Of a stretch of 46,478 nt of DNA, positions 16,128 through 24,861 are shown one piece after another. A model generated the notes under the pieces. That model did not search any database, had not been told where the DNA came from, and saw nothing but the letters and a program-made list of their open reading frames with translations. Positions within the stretch are counted from its first letter, which is position 1; the number at the start of each line of letters is the position of its first letter. A program made the position numbers and the translations under genes. The stretch covers positions 1 to 46,478 of the forward strand of contig CAIXJC010000022.1 in assembly GCA_903919715.1 (NCBI GenBank), written 5' to 3'. Origin of the DNA: an uncultured bacterium (GTDB lineage: Bacteria; Planctomycetota; Phycisphaerae; Phycisphaerales; SM1A02).

Positions 16128-17615
16128 TCAGTTCCCTCCAGCCATCGCAGCAGTTGCGGATGACTCGAGAAGGGAATCGACGTCGGCGAGTGGATTTTCA
16201 ATTGTGCGTTTTTCAACGAGCAATTTCAGCTGTTCGCCAGCGGCGAGCATTTCATTTTCAATTCCTTCAATTCGGTTGTTGAGATAGTTGAAGGGTAAGA
16301 GTGAGCAGATCGCAATCACAAGTCCAAACGCCGTTGCGATCAGGGCCTCGGAGATACCTCCAGTGATTGCTCCAGGAGAACTGAGGTCTCCGCCGATCAC
16401 AGAGAATGACGCCATCATGCCTGTCACGGTTCCAAGGAGTCCCAGCAATGGAGCGAGGGTAATGACTGTGTCCAAGATGGCGATACCACGTCGGTATCGC
16501 TTGAAGGCGCGCGTTTCTGCATAAGCGAGCGCATGCCCAAGAGATTGATCTCGGTGCTCGAGTGCATAGCCGAGCGTTGTCACGACCGCGTCCTTTGACT
16601 TGTTCGCGAGTTCAATCGCTGCGGCAAGGTTGCCTTTTCCAACTTCGACAAAGAACTTTCCAAGGGTCTTTGGACTGCGTTTGCGTTGCTCATTAAGGAG
16701 GAAAAGCAATCGTTCCAATACGACGGAAAGCGAGACGATCGATGCAAACAGCAATGGCCACATGATTGGGCCACCTTTGACGAAAATGTGAACGATGTTT
16801 GTTTTCTGTACGAGCGCCTTCAGCGCGCCACCGCGAGATGGGTCGAGTGGAATGGTCCCTTCACCCGATGCGACCAACGTTCCGATTGCTCCAGCGAGTT
16901 CTCCTTCGAGAGGTCGTACGAGTGGATTGGGCGAACCGACTTGTGGAACAGCAACTCCAGCCATTCCAGAATCGGCGCGAAAGAAAGTGATCGGCCCGAT
17001 CATGGCGAATTGCCCTTTCATCACACTGCCAAGGGTGTCAACTCCAACTCCAGCAAATCGATTTCCACCGATGACATCGAACAGGCGTTTGATGGTGAGG
17101 CTGGTGAACAAGGTTTGCCGTGCAAATCGTTCGGTCGGAGTGAGTGTTTTGTTCTCGACGGCCTGTTTCGCAGTTTCGACAGACTCTCCATAGATTTGCA
17201 TTTCGCCGACCCCGACTTTGGTTTCGAATGTTCGAGCGTATTCGTCAAGGAGACTGCCGATGTAACTCAATTCATCCTGGCGAGCCTTCATTTCCGCCTT
17301 CATAGTTCCAATTTCAAGAGCACCTGCATCGACAAGGCGTTGAACTTTCTCGCCATCGCGGCGAAGTTGAATCACATTTTCTTCTAAGGTGGTCAACTCT
17401 TGAGCAAGGGGAAGTTTTTCACCAGCAATTTGCGCACGGATGGCATTGAGTTCAGCAATGCTCTTGTTCAATTCGCTTCCAGCGCTTCGTGCAGCCTGAC
17501 TGATCGTGGGGTTTCCTTCGGTCGACTCGTTGGCAGTTTGAGCGTTGGCGACAGTAACCGTCCCAGAAAGCAAGACGGGTATTACAAGCGAAAGTGTTCG
17601 TAGTAGGTTCATCAT
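16128..17615 (-). CDS. Long ExbB-type proton channel with periplasmic extension (TtpC-like)
   Basis: 495 residues from ATG 17615, which overlaps the DUF3450 stop (ATGA, 17612-17615). An upstream in-frame start would lie wholly inside that gene. Order: signal peptide or first helix (about 1-25, ending ANAQT); a coiled-coil region (about 45-150); a periplasmic region with a DUF3450-like FAGVGVDTLG ... MIGPITFFRAD segment; then the MotA/TolQ/ExbB domain (about 290-475) with helices at GGPIMWPLLFASIVSL, ILDTVITLAPLLGLLGTVTGMM and a final long helix. This matches TtpC of Vibrio TonB2 systems. There TtpC works with a separate short ExbB; none is present here, so this protein probably supplies the channel itself. 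Confidence 0.88.
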   Translation of the reverse strand: MMNLLRTLSLVIPVLLSGTVTVANAQTANESTEGNPTISQAARSAGSELNKSIAELNAIRAQIAGEKLPLAQELTTLEENVIQLRRDGEKVQRLVDAGALEIGTMKAEMKARQDELSYIGSLLDEYARTFETKVGVGEMQIYGESVETAKQAVENKTLTPTERFARQTLFTSLTIKRLFDVIGGNRFAGVGVDTLGSVMKGQFAMIGPITFFRADSGMAGVAVPQVGSPNPLVRPLEGELAGAIGTLVASGEGTIPLDPSRGGALKALVQKTNIVHIFVKGGPIMWPLLFASIVSLSVVLERLLFLLNEQRKRSPKTLGKFFVEVGKGNLAAAIELANKSKDAVVTTLGYALEHRDQSLGHALAYAETRAFKRYRRGIAILDTVITLAPLLGLLGTVTGMMASFSVIGGDLSSPGAITGGISEALIATAFGLVIAICSLLPFNYLNNRIEGIENEMLAAGEQLKLLVEKRTIENPLADVDSLLESSATAAMAGGN

Positions 17616-18574
17616 TGAATTTTCATTGGAAGTGGGACGAATGTCGGAGTGTGCTTTCCTTGGATTATTTCGAGTGCCATCAGGATCGACTCCGATGTTG
17701 CTGGAGCTGGTTCCCACTTCCAACCATCCTCGGTGGGTCGTCCGATCCCGGCTTCGCCACGCGGACTGATGTAGTACGCCTGTGCAAGTCCGATGTAGAG
17801 CACTTGAACCTCGCTGGAGGATCCATCGGCGAGCGTTCGAATTTCATACGTCACAGCGAGTTCGCTGTTGACTTTGTTCAACTCTGTGAGAATTCCAAGA
17901 ACATTCTGAAAGCGTTCAGCAGTCGAAACACGCGTGTTTGCTGGGTCTATTGGGATACGTTGGAGGAGTGGAACGAGTCTCGCTGCGACAGGATCTGGCA
18001 TCAATTTCGAGAGTTTTCGAATTTGATCCTCCATTGCAGTGACAGCGTTGGCTAATTGCGCAGTCGATGATTTCAGGAGATCGTTTTCGGCAATCAACTG
18101 ATCCCGCTTTGTGTTTGATTCCACAACCGCCGCCTGTGACAGCGCAATTTTCTCCTTGAGCATCGCAACTTCTTTCCCAACAAGTTCGATTCGGCCTTGA
18201 AGAATTTCCTTTCCCTGCTGCCAGTCGTTGCGTTCCTTCGAGATGATCTGCTGAGTTTCGATCCACTTGGTCAGCGTGAGGCGAGTTTCTTCCAGAGATG
18301 GTTTCGCTGCCGGAGGTTGGACGGCAACTGGAGCTGGCGTGGATGGTGACGGTGCAGCAGGTTTCGCAGTTGGAGGTTTCTTTGCTGCCGCTGCCGTTGG
18401 CGTTGGTTTTTTTGCGGCTGGCTTTGCCGCTTGAGTTGGGGATGACTGCATCGGCGCTGCAATTGCAACTGATGCGGCGAAAAAGCTGGCGGCGAGCAGG
18501 ATCGAGCGCGATGTCCGAATCGCGGCCAGGATTCTGTTGATACAACTTCTTTGGTATTGGAATATTTCGTTCAT
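17612..18574 (-). CDS. DUF3450 coiled-coil periplasmic protein of the TonB system
   Basis: 320 residues from ATG 18574 (MNEIFQYQRS). The frame is open to 18811 but reads as non-protein upstream. Signal peptide about 22-42 (LLAASFFAASVAIAAP), then a Lys/Pro/Ala-rich flexible stretch (about 45-95), a coiled coil (about 100-210), and a C-terminal domain with YIGLAQAYYISPRGEAGIG and DGWKWEP, the usual ending of DUF3450. DUF3450 proteins are encoded upstream of ExbB/TtpC in TonB2-like operons and are thought to contact the long ExbB in the periplasm. It is the promoter-proximal gene; the 181-base gap to the methyltransferase gene should hold the operon promoter, but I see no clear consensus there. 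Confidence 0.82.
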   Translation of the reverse strand: MNEIFQYQRSCINRILAAIRTSRSILLAASFFAASVAIAAPMQSSPTQAAKPAAKKPTPTAAAAKKPPTAKPAAPSPSTPAPVAVQPPAAKPSLEETRLTLTKWIETQQIISKERNDWQQGKEILQGRIELVGKEVAMLKEKIALSQAAVVESNTKRDQLIAENDLLKSSTAQLANAVTAMEDQIRKLSKLMPDPVAARLVPLLQRIPIDPANTRVSTAERFQNVLGILTELNKVNSELAVTYEIRTLADGSSSEVQVLYIGLAQAYYISPRGEAGIGRPTEDGWKWEPAPATSESILMALEIIQGKHTPTFVPLPMKIQ

Positions 18575-18755
18575 GTTGGGCGCTCTGCACTCTGCGATGA
18601 AAGTCATTGGCGAGAGAGAGCGATCCCTAGCCATGAAATCAACGAAAGAGCAAGTGGGAAAAATAGGGCGTCCACAAATGCGTTCTGTGAAGAACATGTT
18701 CAGATTTGGCGAAGGACTGAACGTAGGCCGCACTTGGCGGATCGCCGTTTCGAAG

Positions 18756-19622
18756 TCAGGAAGGCGTGGTCGCCAACCGATGCAAACAAATACTTGCAGC
18801 AACAGCAGCATTCAACGAATCGACCGATGTCGCAATCGGAATTCGCACGCGGTGAGTGGATGCTTTGAGCACCTCAGCAGAGATCCCTTCGAATTCACTC
18901 CCCACGATCAACATTGTTGGCGGGGTGTCGGCACGGGCGTGTGCATCAAAGTCCGCAATGTCCTGTGCAGACCGTGAACAATCAGCAGCTAGCACACGCA
19001 GTTGTGGGCGTTGGATGCGCATGTGGCCAATCGTCGCTGCAAGGTCATCACACCACGCATACGGAATCGTCAGCGCATATCCCATCGAGACGCGCAAGGC
19101 TTTTCGATAGAGCGGGTCGTGCGAATCTTTGGAGAGCAGAACTCCGCCAACGCCAAACGCAGCGGCACCGCGAAAGATCGCGCCAACATTGTCCATATTG
19201 ATGACACCATCAAGAGCGATCAGCAGCTTGGCAGATTGAAACGCAGGTTCGAAAGGCGTGCGGTGATCGAGTTGCGTGCGAATGCCGATCGCAAGTGCAC
19301 CGCGGTGGACGTCGAATCCTGCAGTTTGTTCGATGATCGCATCGCTGGCAATAAGGAGCGGAACATTTGGAGACGCAGATTTCGCAATTATTTGCGCTGC
19401 ACGTTCGGCCATGCGCTGAGAGGCAAGAACGCTTCGGGTCAGTCCGAGACTTGCAACCATCTGCGTAATGATCGGCAGTGTCTCGCCGACGAAGAGCCCT
19501 TCATTTCGTCGCGCTCCCGATAAATCACGATCGCGAAGAAAGCGATAGTCGTCGAGCCTTGGATCGTTGAAATCAAGAATGGGCGATGTGCCAGAATCGA
19601 TCTGGGGTGTCGAGTCTGCCAA
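18756..19622 (-). CDS. SpoU/TrmH-family RNA 2'-O-ribose methyltransferase
   Basis: 288 residues. The N-terminal substrate-binding part (LDDYRFLRDRDLSG ... GLFVGE) is followed by the SPOUT domain with motif 1 LIALDGVINMDNVGAIFRGAAAFG split by the usual Asn-Arg pair, motif 2 PPTMLIVGSEFEGIS and motif 3 SLNAAVAASI. It methylates a ribose in tRNA or rRNA using SAM; which site cannot be told. The frame has no ATG or GTG between the E2 gene and the conserved region, so TTG 19622, just 3 bases after the E2 stop codon, is the most likely start. It is the last gene of the 2-oxoacid dehydrogenase run, probably a passenger. Confidence 0.85.
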   Translation of the reverse strand: MADSTPQIDSGTSPILDFNDPRLDDYRFLRDRDLSGARRNEGLFVGETLPIITQMVASLGLTRSVLASQRMAERAAQIIAKSASPNVPLLIASDAIIEQTAGFDVHRGALAIGIRTQLDHRTPFEPAFQSAKLLIALDGVINMDNVGAIFRGAAAFGVGGVLLSKDSHDPLYRKALRVSMGYALTIPYAWCDDLAATIGHMRIQRPQLRVLAADCSRSAQDIADFDAHARADTPPTMLIVGSEFEGISAEVLKASTHRVRIPIATSVDSLNAAVAASICLHRLATTPS

Positions 19623-19624
19623 CG

Positions 19625-21034
19625 TTACTCGGTGAATTCGCTTGGATTTTCTAGAAGTCGAATGACTTCGCAGAGGAATCGCACCGCCTGCGCACCGTCG
19701 ACCACTCTGTGATCGCACGAGATCGAAAGTGGGAGAACGAGTCCAGCGTAGAACTTTCCGTCCTTGACGAGAACGCGTTCTCTCGCGCGACCTGCGGCGA
19801 GGATCGCGACTTCTGGATAGTTGATAATCGGAGTCGCAAACATTCCACCGTACGAGCCCACATTGGAGATCGTAAATGTTCCGCCCATTGATTCTTCGCG
19901 GGTGATTGATCGATCCTTGCACTTTGCTGCGAGGGTTCGCACTGCAGTTCCAAGTTCCAAAGCGGACTTGCGATCCGCATCGCGAATAACTGGAACCATC
20001 AAGCCAGATTCTGTATCAACTGCGACGCCGATATTGATGACGCCTTTGATGAGGATCTCGTTATTTGCATCATCGACATTTGCGTTGAGCGCTGGGAATG
20101 CACGGAGCGCTTTGCAAACCGCAAGCATTACAAATGGAAGCATCGAGAGTTTTTCGCCGATCACTCGTGAATATTCTTTTCGCTTCGCATCGAGTTGCGT
20201 GACATCGGCTTCGTCGACAGCGGTGAAATGGACTGCCGTTTGGACGGACTTCGCAAGCGCCTCTGCGATCTTGCGACGAACTCCACGAAATGGAATGCGC
20301 TGTGAAACACCATCTTTGTCGACTGGCGGCAAATTGGTTGGCGCAGGAACGGCGCGCGCAGCAAATCCAGTGCTGGCGGTCGAGTTCCGTGCATTCACTG
20401 CAGGAGCCGAGGAACGCGCGAAAGATCCAACATCAGTGGCGGTCACTCGACCACCTCGTCCAGTGCCGTCGACTCGATTGATGTCGATCGAAAGTTCTTT
20501 CGCGATGCGCCGTACGGCTGGAGTTGCAAGCGACTTGCCTTGCGGTGTCTTGGTTGATGTTGCCGTGGCGAGATGCTCATCAGTTCGGCGTGCGAATCGG
20601 CTTGCAACATTCAATGTTCCTTGCATACTGCCGACGACCGTCCCTTGATCTTTACTCAGGTCGTCGGCTGGCGTCTTCACTCCAGCGGCGACTTGTGATG
20701 AAACACATGCAGGCGCAGGCGCTTTCACTGCTTCTTTCACTGGCGCAGTTGCAGGCTTTGAGGCGCTCGCAACGTTTGCGCCATATCGCACAAGTACTGC
20801 GGCAACTTTAATAATGTCGCCTTCCTTGCCGCAGAGTTCGCTAATCGTTCCAGCCCACGGACTTGGCACTTCGACGAGTGCCTTGTCTGTTTGCATTTCC
20901 GCCATCGGTTGTGATTCCTTAACGGCTTCGCCTGGTTTGACCAACCAGCGAATGAGTTCTGCTTCAACCAAACCTTCGCCTAAATCAGGAAGAAGGAAGT
21001 GGCTCTTGTCAGCGGGTTGTTTGAGTCCAGCCAT
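19625..21034 (-). CDS. 2-oxoacid dehydrogenase E2, dihydrolipoyl acyltransferase
   Basis: 469 residues from ATG 21034 (MAGLKQPADK); a longer in-frame start would overlap E1beta. One lipoyl domain at about 12-85 has the lipoylated Lys51 in QTDKALVEV. An Ala/Pro-rich linker follows, then a peripheral-subunit-binding domain (about 160-195; ATPAVRRIAKEL ... GTGRGGRVTATDV), another linker, and the catalytic domain with SCDHRVVDGA carrying the active-site His and Asp. The single lipoyl domain and the DLGEGLVEAE start are typical of branched-chain 2-oxoacid complexes. Placed after E1alpha and E1beta and near leucine dehydrogenase, a branched-chain role is favoured; pyruvate dehydrogenase remains possible. 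Confidence 0.9.
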   Translation of the reverse strand: MAGLKQPADKSHFLLPDLGEGLVEAELIRWLVKPGEAVKESQPMAEMQTDKALVEVPSPWAGTISELCGKEGDIIKVAAVLVRYGANVASASKPATAPVKEAVKAPAPACVSSQVAAGVKTPADDLSKDQGTVVGSMQGTLNVASRFARRTDEHLATATSTKTPQGKSLATPAVRRIAKELSIDINRVDGTGRGGRVTATDVGSFARSSAPAVNARNSTASTGFAARAVPAPTNLPPVDKDGVSQRIPFRGVRRKIAEALAKSVQTAVHFTAVDEADVTQLDAKRKEYSRVIGEKLSMLPFVMLAVCKALRAFPALNANVDDANNEILIKGVINIGVAVDTESGLMVPVIRDADRKSALELGTAVRTLAAKCKDRSITREESMGGTFTISNVGSYGGMFATPIINYPEVAILAAGRARERVLVKDGKFYAGLVLPLSISCDHRVVDGAQAVRFLCEVIRLLENPSEFTE

Positions 21035-21086
21035 ATGTTTGTTCAGGATACGGGGTGAAGGCGAGCGTGATAAAGAACGAAGCGGA

Positions 21087-22055
21087 TCAGAATGAGAAGA
21101 CATCCTCGATGGCGCCGCTGATGCGGTTGGCGTCGGGCATGTAACTCAATTCAAGCTTGTAATAAGGCATAATCGTGTCGAAACCAGCTACGCGCTGGAC
21201 AGGAGCTTCGAGATAGAGGAAGCAGCGTTCCATGATTTGCGCGGCAACTTCGGCTCCCATGCCGCCGGTGCGAGGCGCTTCGTGGACGACGACACATCGA
21301 CCCGTCTTGCGAACGCTCGTTTCGATTGCTTCCAGATCCATTGGGAAAATTGTGCGCAGATCGATCAACTCGATTGAACGCGATGACTTTTCGATACTTT
21401 CCATGCACTGCAGAACGCTGGCGCCCCAACTGACGATGGTCAGTTCCGTTCCTTCGCACACAACACGAGCCTTGCCAATTGGAATTGTGTATTCATCTTC
21501 TGGAACTTCTTCTCGGAATGCGCGATAGACACGCTTGGGTTCGAAGAAGATGACCGGATCTGGATCACGAATCGAACTGATGAGAAGTCCCTTCGCGTCA
21601 TAAGGCGAACTTGGCATCACAACTTTAATGCCAGGTTGATGCGCATAAATTGCTTCAGGAGAATCGCTGTGCAATTCAGGGGCGTGAATGCCACCGCCCA
21701 CAGGAACGCGAATCGTCAAGGGCACGGTGAACGCGCCACGTGTTCGTGTTCGCATGCGAGCGGCGTGACTGCAAATCTGGTCATAGGCTGGTCCCAAGAA
21801 TCCGTCGAATTGAATTTCGGGAACTGGTCGCAGGCCCGCCATCGCAAGTCCGATTGAAGTTCCAATGATTCCACTTTCAGCAAGCGGAGTATCGACGACG
21901 CGGCGTGCGCCGAAGCGTGCGTGAAGTCCTTCGGTAACTCGGAAAACGCCACCATTGACGCCGACATCCTCGCCGAGCAATAAGACGCGGTCGTCCTTTT
22001 CCATTTCCTGAATGAGTGCCAGATTGATTGCTTGAACAAGATTGAGATTCGCCAT
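21087..22055 (-). CDS. 2-oxoacid dehydrogenase E1 beta subunit
   Basis: 322 residues, normal length for the separate beta subunit. It opens NLVQAINLALIQEMEKDD and has the GEDVGVNGGVFRVT cofactor-site segment, DTPLAESGIIGTSIGLA, QICSHAARMRTRTRG and the C-terminal transketolase-like domain (HEAPRTGGMGAEV). With E1alpha it decarboxylates a 2-oxoacid on thiamine diphosphate and acylates the lipoyl arm of E2. It begins 5 bases after the E1alpha stop and E2 follows 52 bases later, so the three form one operon. Confidence 0.93.
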   Translation of the reverse strand: MANLNLVQAINLALIQEMEKDDRVLLLGEDVGVNGGVFRVTEGLHARFGARRVVDTPLAESGIIGTSIGLAMAGLRPVPEIQFDGFLGPAYDQICSHAARMRTRTRGAFTVPLTIRVPVGGGIHAPELHSDSPEAIYAHQPGIKVVMPSSPYDAKGLLISSIRDPDPVIFFEPKRVYRAFREEVPEDEYTIPIGKARVVCEGTELTIVSWGASVLQCMESIEKSSRSIELIDLRTIFPMDLEAIETSVRKTGRCVVVHEAPRTGGMGAEVAAQIMERCFLYLEAPVQRVAGFDTIMPYYKLELSYMPDANRISGAIEDVFSF

Positions 22056-22060
22056 GGCTT

Positions 22061-23167
22061 TTAGTGTCCTTCCGTTCGAACAGTGGCTTCGGATGCCAAG
22101 GAATGGGTCTGCATCGAATCGCGCTGGTGGGCGAGATCATCGGGCAGTTCTGCAAATGTGTAATTGAAGACGTCGGAGACTTCTGGCGCCACGATCTGTT
22201 CGGAACGGGCGACGGCGGCGTTCACCGCGATTTCGATGCGCTGTCGCATCGCATCTTCCTTGGATGAATTCCAAAGCTTCTTGCTCTCCATAAATTTGCG
22301 AGTTCTCAGAAGTGGATCTCGAAGTTTCCAAACGTCGACTTCCGCTTGATCGCGGTATCGACGTGCGTCATCTGCGGTGGTGTGATCACCAAGTCGATAG
22401 GTGACCATTTCGATGAAGGTCGGACGGGATTCCTTGCGCGCTCGCTCGGCGGCTTCTTTGACCGCATAGACGCACGCAAAAATATCGTTGCCGTCGACCT
22501 GAATGCATGGCATTCCGTATGCGATTCCACGCTGTGCTACGGTTGGCGCACTGCACTGAATCTTGCCTGGAACGCTGATTGCCCAGAAGTTGTTCTGGCA
22601 GCAGAAGACGACAGGAATATCGAGATTCGCAGCAAAATTCGCAGCTTCGTGGAAGTCACCTTCGCTTGTTGCGCCATCGCCGAAGAATGTGCATGCGATC
22701 TGCTTTTCGCCGCGATACTTTGAAGCCCATGCCAATCCAGTTGCATGCAACATCTGTGTTCCAATTGGAACGGCAATTGGTGTTGCAAAGTGTGGACGAG
22801 GCATTGCATTGCCGCGCTCGTCGCCCATCCAGTGCAGAAGAATCGCTTCCATTGGAACGCCGCGCCAGAAGAGTCCGCAATTTTCGCGGTAGCAGGTGAC
22901 CAACCAGTCGTCTTGGTTCAACACATATGCCGCTGCCAAGCTCGTGGCTTCCTGACCCATGTTCTGTGGATAGGTGCCCATGCGTCCCGAGCGTTGCAAT
23001 TTGAAGGCGACTTCGTCCAAGTATCGGCAGGACGACATGGCTTCGTAGAGCTTGACGATGTCGGCGTCTGGAATCAGACCGGCACCGAGCTTCTCGTCAT
23101 AATTTCCGTGTTCGTCGAGGATCGAGACACGCTCGATTTCCAACTTTAAAATACTCTTGATGGGCAT
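22061..23167 (-). CDS. 2-oxoacid dehydrogenase E1 alpha subunit
   Basis: 368 residues from ATG 23167 (MPIKSILKLE); the open frame upstream runs into the gamma-glutamyltransferase-like gene. The thiamine-diphosphate motif GDG(163)...NN(193) is intact (FGDGATSEGDFHEAAN, FCCQNNFWAIS). QNMGQEA and the phosphorylation-loop-like YRLGDHTTADDARRYR segment are typical of branched-chain and bacterial alpha subunits. It catalyses oxidative decarboxylation of a 2-oxoacid together with E1beta, encoded 5 bases downstream. Upstream, the gamma-glutamyltransferase-like gene ends only 29 bases away. A branched-chain substrate is suggested by leucine dehydrogenase at 27.6 kb. Confidence 0.92.
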   Translation of the reverse strand: MPIKSILKLEIERVSILDEHGNYDEKLGAGLIPDADIVKLYEAMSSCRYLDEVAFKLQRSGRMGTYPQNMGQEATSLAAAYVLNQDDWLVTCYRENCGLFWRGVPMEAILLHWMGDERGNAMPRPHFATPIAVPIGTQMLHATGLAWASKYRGEKQIACTFFGDGATSEGDFHEAANFAANLDIPVVFCCQNNFWAISVPGKIQCSAPTVAQRGIAYGMPCIQVDGNDIFACVYAVKEAAERARKESRPTFIEMVTYRLGDHTTADDARRYRDQAEVDVWKLRDPLLRTRKFMESKKLWNSSKEDAMRQRIEIAVNAAVARSEQIVAPEVSDVFNYTFAELPDDLAHQRDSMQTHSLASEATVRTEGH

Positions 23168-23196
23168 TGAAAAAGTGTAGCGGACAGGGGGCGAAC

Positions 23197-24819
23197 TCAA
23201 CGTGCCGCCACAAGTCCATCGGCGCGCAGGTCGCTCGCACCCATCCAACCATCAGCCATCCGAACAATCGCTTGCCCGCGCCCAAAAGTGACCGTTCGTG
23301 CGCCCGCAATAGTTATCTCATGCCCGCGGCGGCGTAATTCGGCAATTGTTGCGTCCGAGAATCCTGGCTCCAACTGAATTGTCTTTCCTTGCATCCACTG
23401 CCAACGGGGCGCATCGAGTGCCGCCTGCGGATTCTGCGAGAAGTCAATCATGCGCATCATGACTTGGACATGTCCTTGCGGTTGCATGAACCCACCCATC
23501 ACGCCGAACGCCATGGCCGGTTCATCGCCCGTCGGTGTTGTGCGGGTGACGAATCCTGGAATGATTGTGTGGTATGGCTTCTTCGATGGCCCGACACAGT
23601 TTGGGTGACCTCTTTCAAGATTGAAACATGCGCCGCGATTTTGCATCGCGATGCCCGTTCCAGGAATCACAACGCCAGAACCGAATCCTGCGTAGTTGCT
23701 CTGAATGAACGAGACCATCATTCCGCGCGCATCTGCCGCACAGAGATAGACCGTACCGCCGGGCTTTGGAATGCCGCTGCTGAAATCCTGCGCTCGCGCA
23801 AGATCGATGCGCTGTGCGAGCAGTGCTAGTCGTGCGGGTTGCAGCAACTCTGCAGGAGTGATTCGCATGGAAGCAGGATCGGCCACATGCGCATGCGCAT
23901 CCGCGAAGCCAAGTTTGATTGCTTCAATGGCGATATGGAGCGCATCTGGACAATCCGCAGAGAGATTTGCGAAGTCTCTGGTTTCAAGAATGCCAAGTGC
24001 GATCAATGCCGCAATTCCCTGGCCATTTGGGGGAATTTCGTGAAGTCGATAGCCACGATAAGGCACGGAAATTGTCGTAGGAAATTCAGTTATATGTGCG
24101 GCGAGGTCAGACGATCGAAGATAGCCACCTTGATTGCGAGCGGCGGCGTCAATCGCCTCTGCGATGTCGCCTTCATACATAGCGCGGCCACTGCTTTGCG
24201 CAATCGATTCAAGCGTGTGCGCATGATCTGGCAAACGCATTCGCGATCCCGCATGCGGAGCATCACCATCCTTGAGAAATGTCGCACACCATGCTTCGGT
24301 GTTGGCACGCTTGGCATACACACTTGCCGCACGCTTCCATAATTGCGCAGTGAGCGGTGCGACTTGATATCCATCTCGGGCGTAAGCAATCGCTGGTGCG
24401 AGGAGCGCATCAAACGGCAATCGACCAAATTGTTTGTTCATGTCCGCCCAGAGCGCGACTTGCCCAGGAACAGTGATTGGTAACCAGCCATCCATTGGCA
24501 TCTTGTCCATGCCAGCAAAGTGTTCATGCGACAGAAGAGCAGGCGATCGCCCACTGCCGTTGACGGCATGAAGTGCTGTTCCATCCCAGACGATTGCAAA
24601 TGCATCGCCACCGATTCCGTTGGTTGTGGGTTCGGTCACCGTTAAGACCGCCGCTGCTGCGATCGCTGCGTCAGTTGCGTTGCCACCGCGACGAAGCATT
24701 TCCAGTCCTGCCTGCGCGGCAAGCGGCTGGCTTGTTGCAACCATTTCTGCGCCAAATACAAGTTGTTTCTGCGATGGATATGGCAGATCGTCCGAACATG
24801 GAATGGCGGCTGGAATCAT
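23197..24819 (-). CDS. Gamma-glutamyltransferase-family Ntn hydrolase, cytoplasmic type
   Basis: 540 residues from ATG 24819 (MIPAAIPCSD); a TTG at 24828 is possible. It has the GGT signatures ATSQPLAAQAGLEMLRRGGN, TVTEPTTNGIGGDAFA and NGQGIAALIALGIL. The autocleavage/nucleophile site is GGTVYLCAAD, where the Thr is kept but the usual second Thr is Val. Next come SFIQSNYAGFGSGVV, MQNRGACFNL, PYHTIIPG and GVMGGFMQPQGH. No signal peptide is present, so it is probably cytosolic like the Bacillus YwrD group rather than the secreted glutathione-degrading GGT. The family hydrolyses or transfers gamma-glutamyl (or glutaryl/cephalosporin-like) groups. Gene order does not reveal a substrate. Confidence 0.88.
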   Translation of the reverse strand: MIPAAIPCSDDLPYPSQKQLVFGAEMVATSQPLAAQAGLEMLRRGGNATDAAIAAAAVLTVTEPTTNGIGGDAFAIVWDGTALHAVNGSGRSPALLSHEHFAGMDKMPMDGWLPITVPGQVALWADMNKQFGRLPFDALLAPAIAYARDGYQVAPLTAQLWKRAASVYAKRANTEAWCATFLKDGDAPHAGSRMRLPDHAHTLESIAQSSGRAMYEGDIAEAIDAAARNQGGYLRSSDLAAHITEFPTTISVPYRGYRLHEIPPNGQGIAALIALGILETRDFANLSADCPDALHIAIEAIKLGFADAHAHVADPASMRITPAELLQPARLALLAQRIDLARAQDFSSGIPKPGGTVYLCAADARGMMVSFIQSNYAGFGSGVVIPGTGIAMQNRGACFNLERGHPNCVGPSKKPYHTIIPGFVTRTTPTGDEPAMAFGVMGGFMQPQGHVQVMMRMIDFSQNPQAALDAPRWQWMQGKTIQLEPGFSDATIAELRRRGHEITIAGARTVTFGRGQAIVRMADGWMGASDLRADGLVAAR

Positions 24820-24861
24820 TGGAGACAAGGGTACGCCGAGCGCACTTTGCGAGGAATCGGA

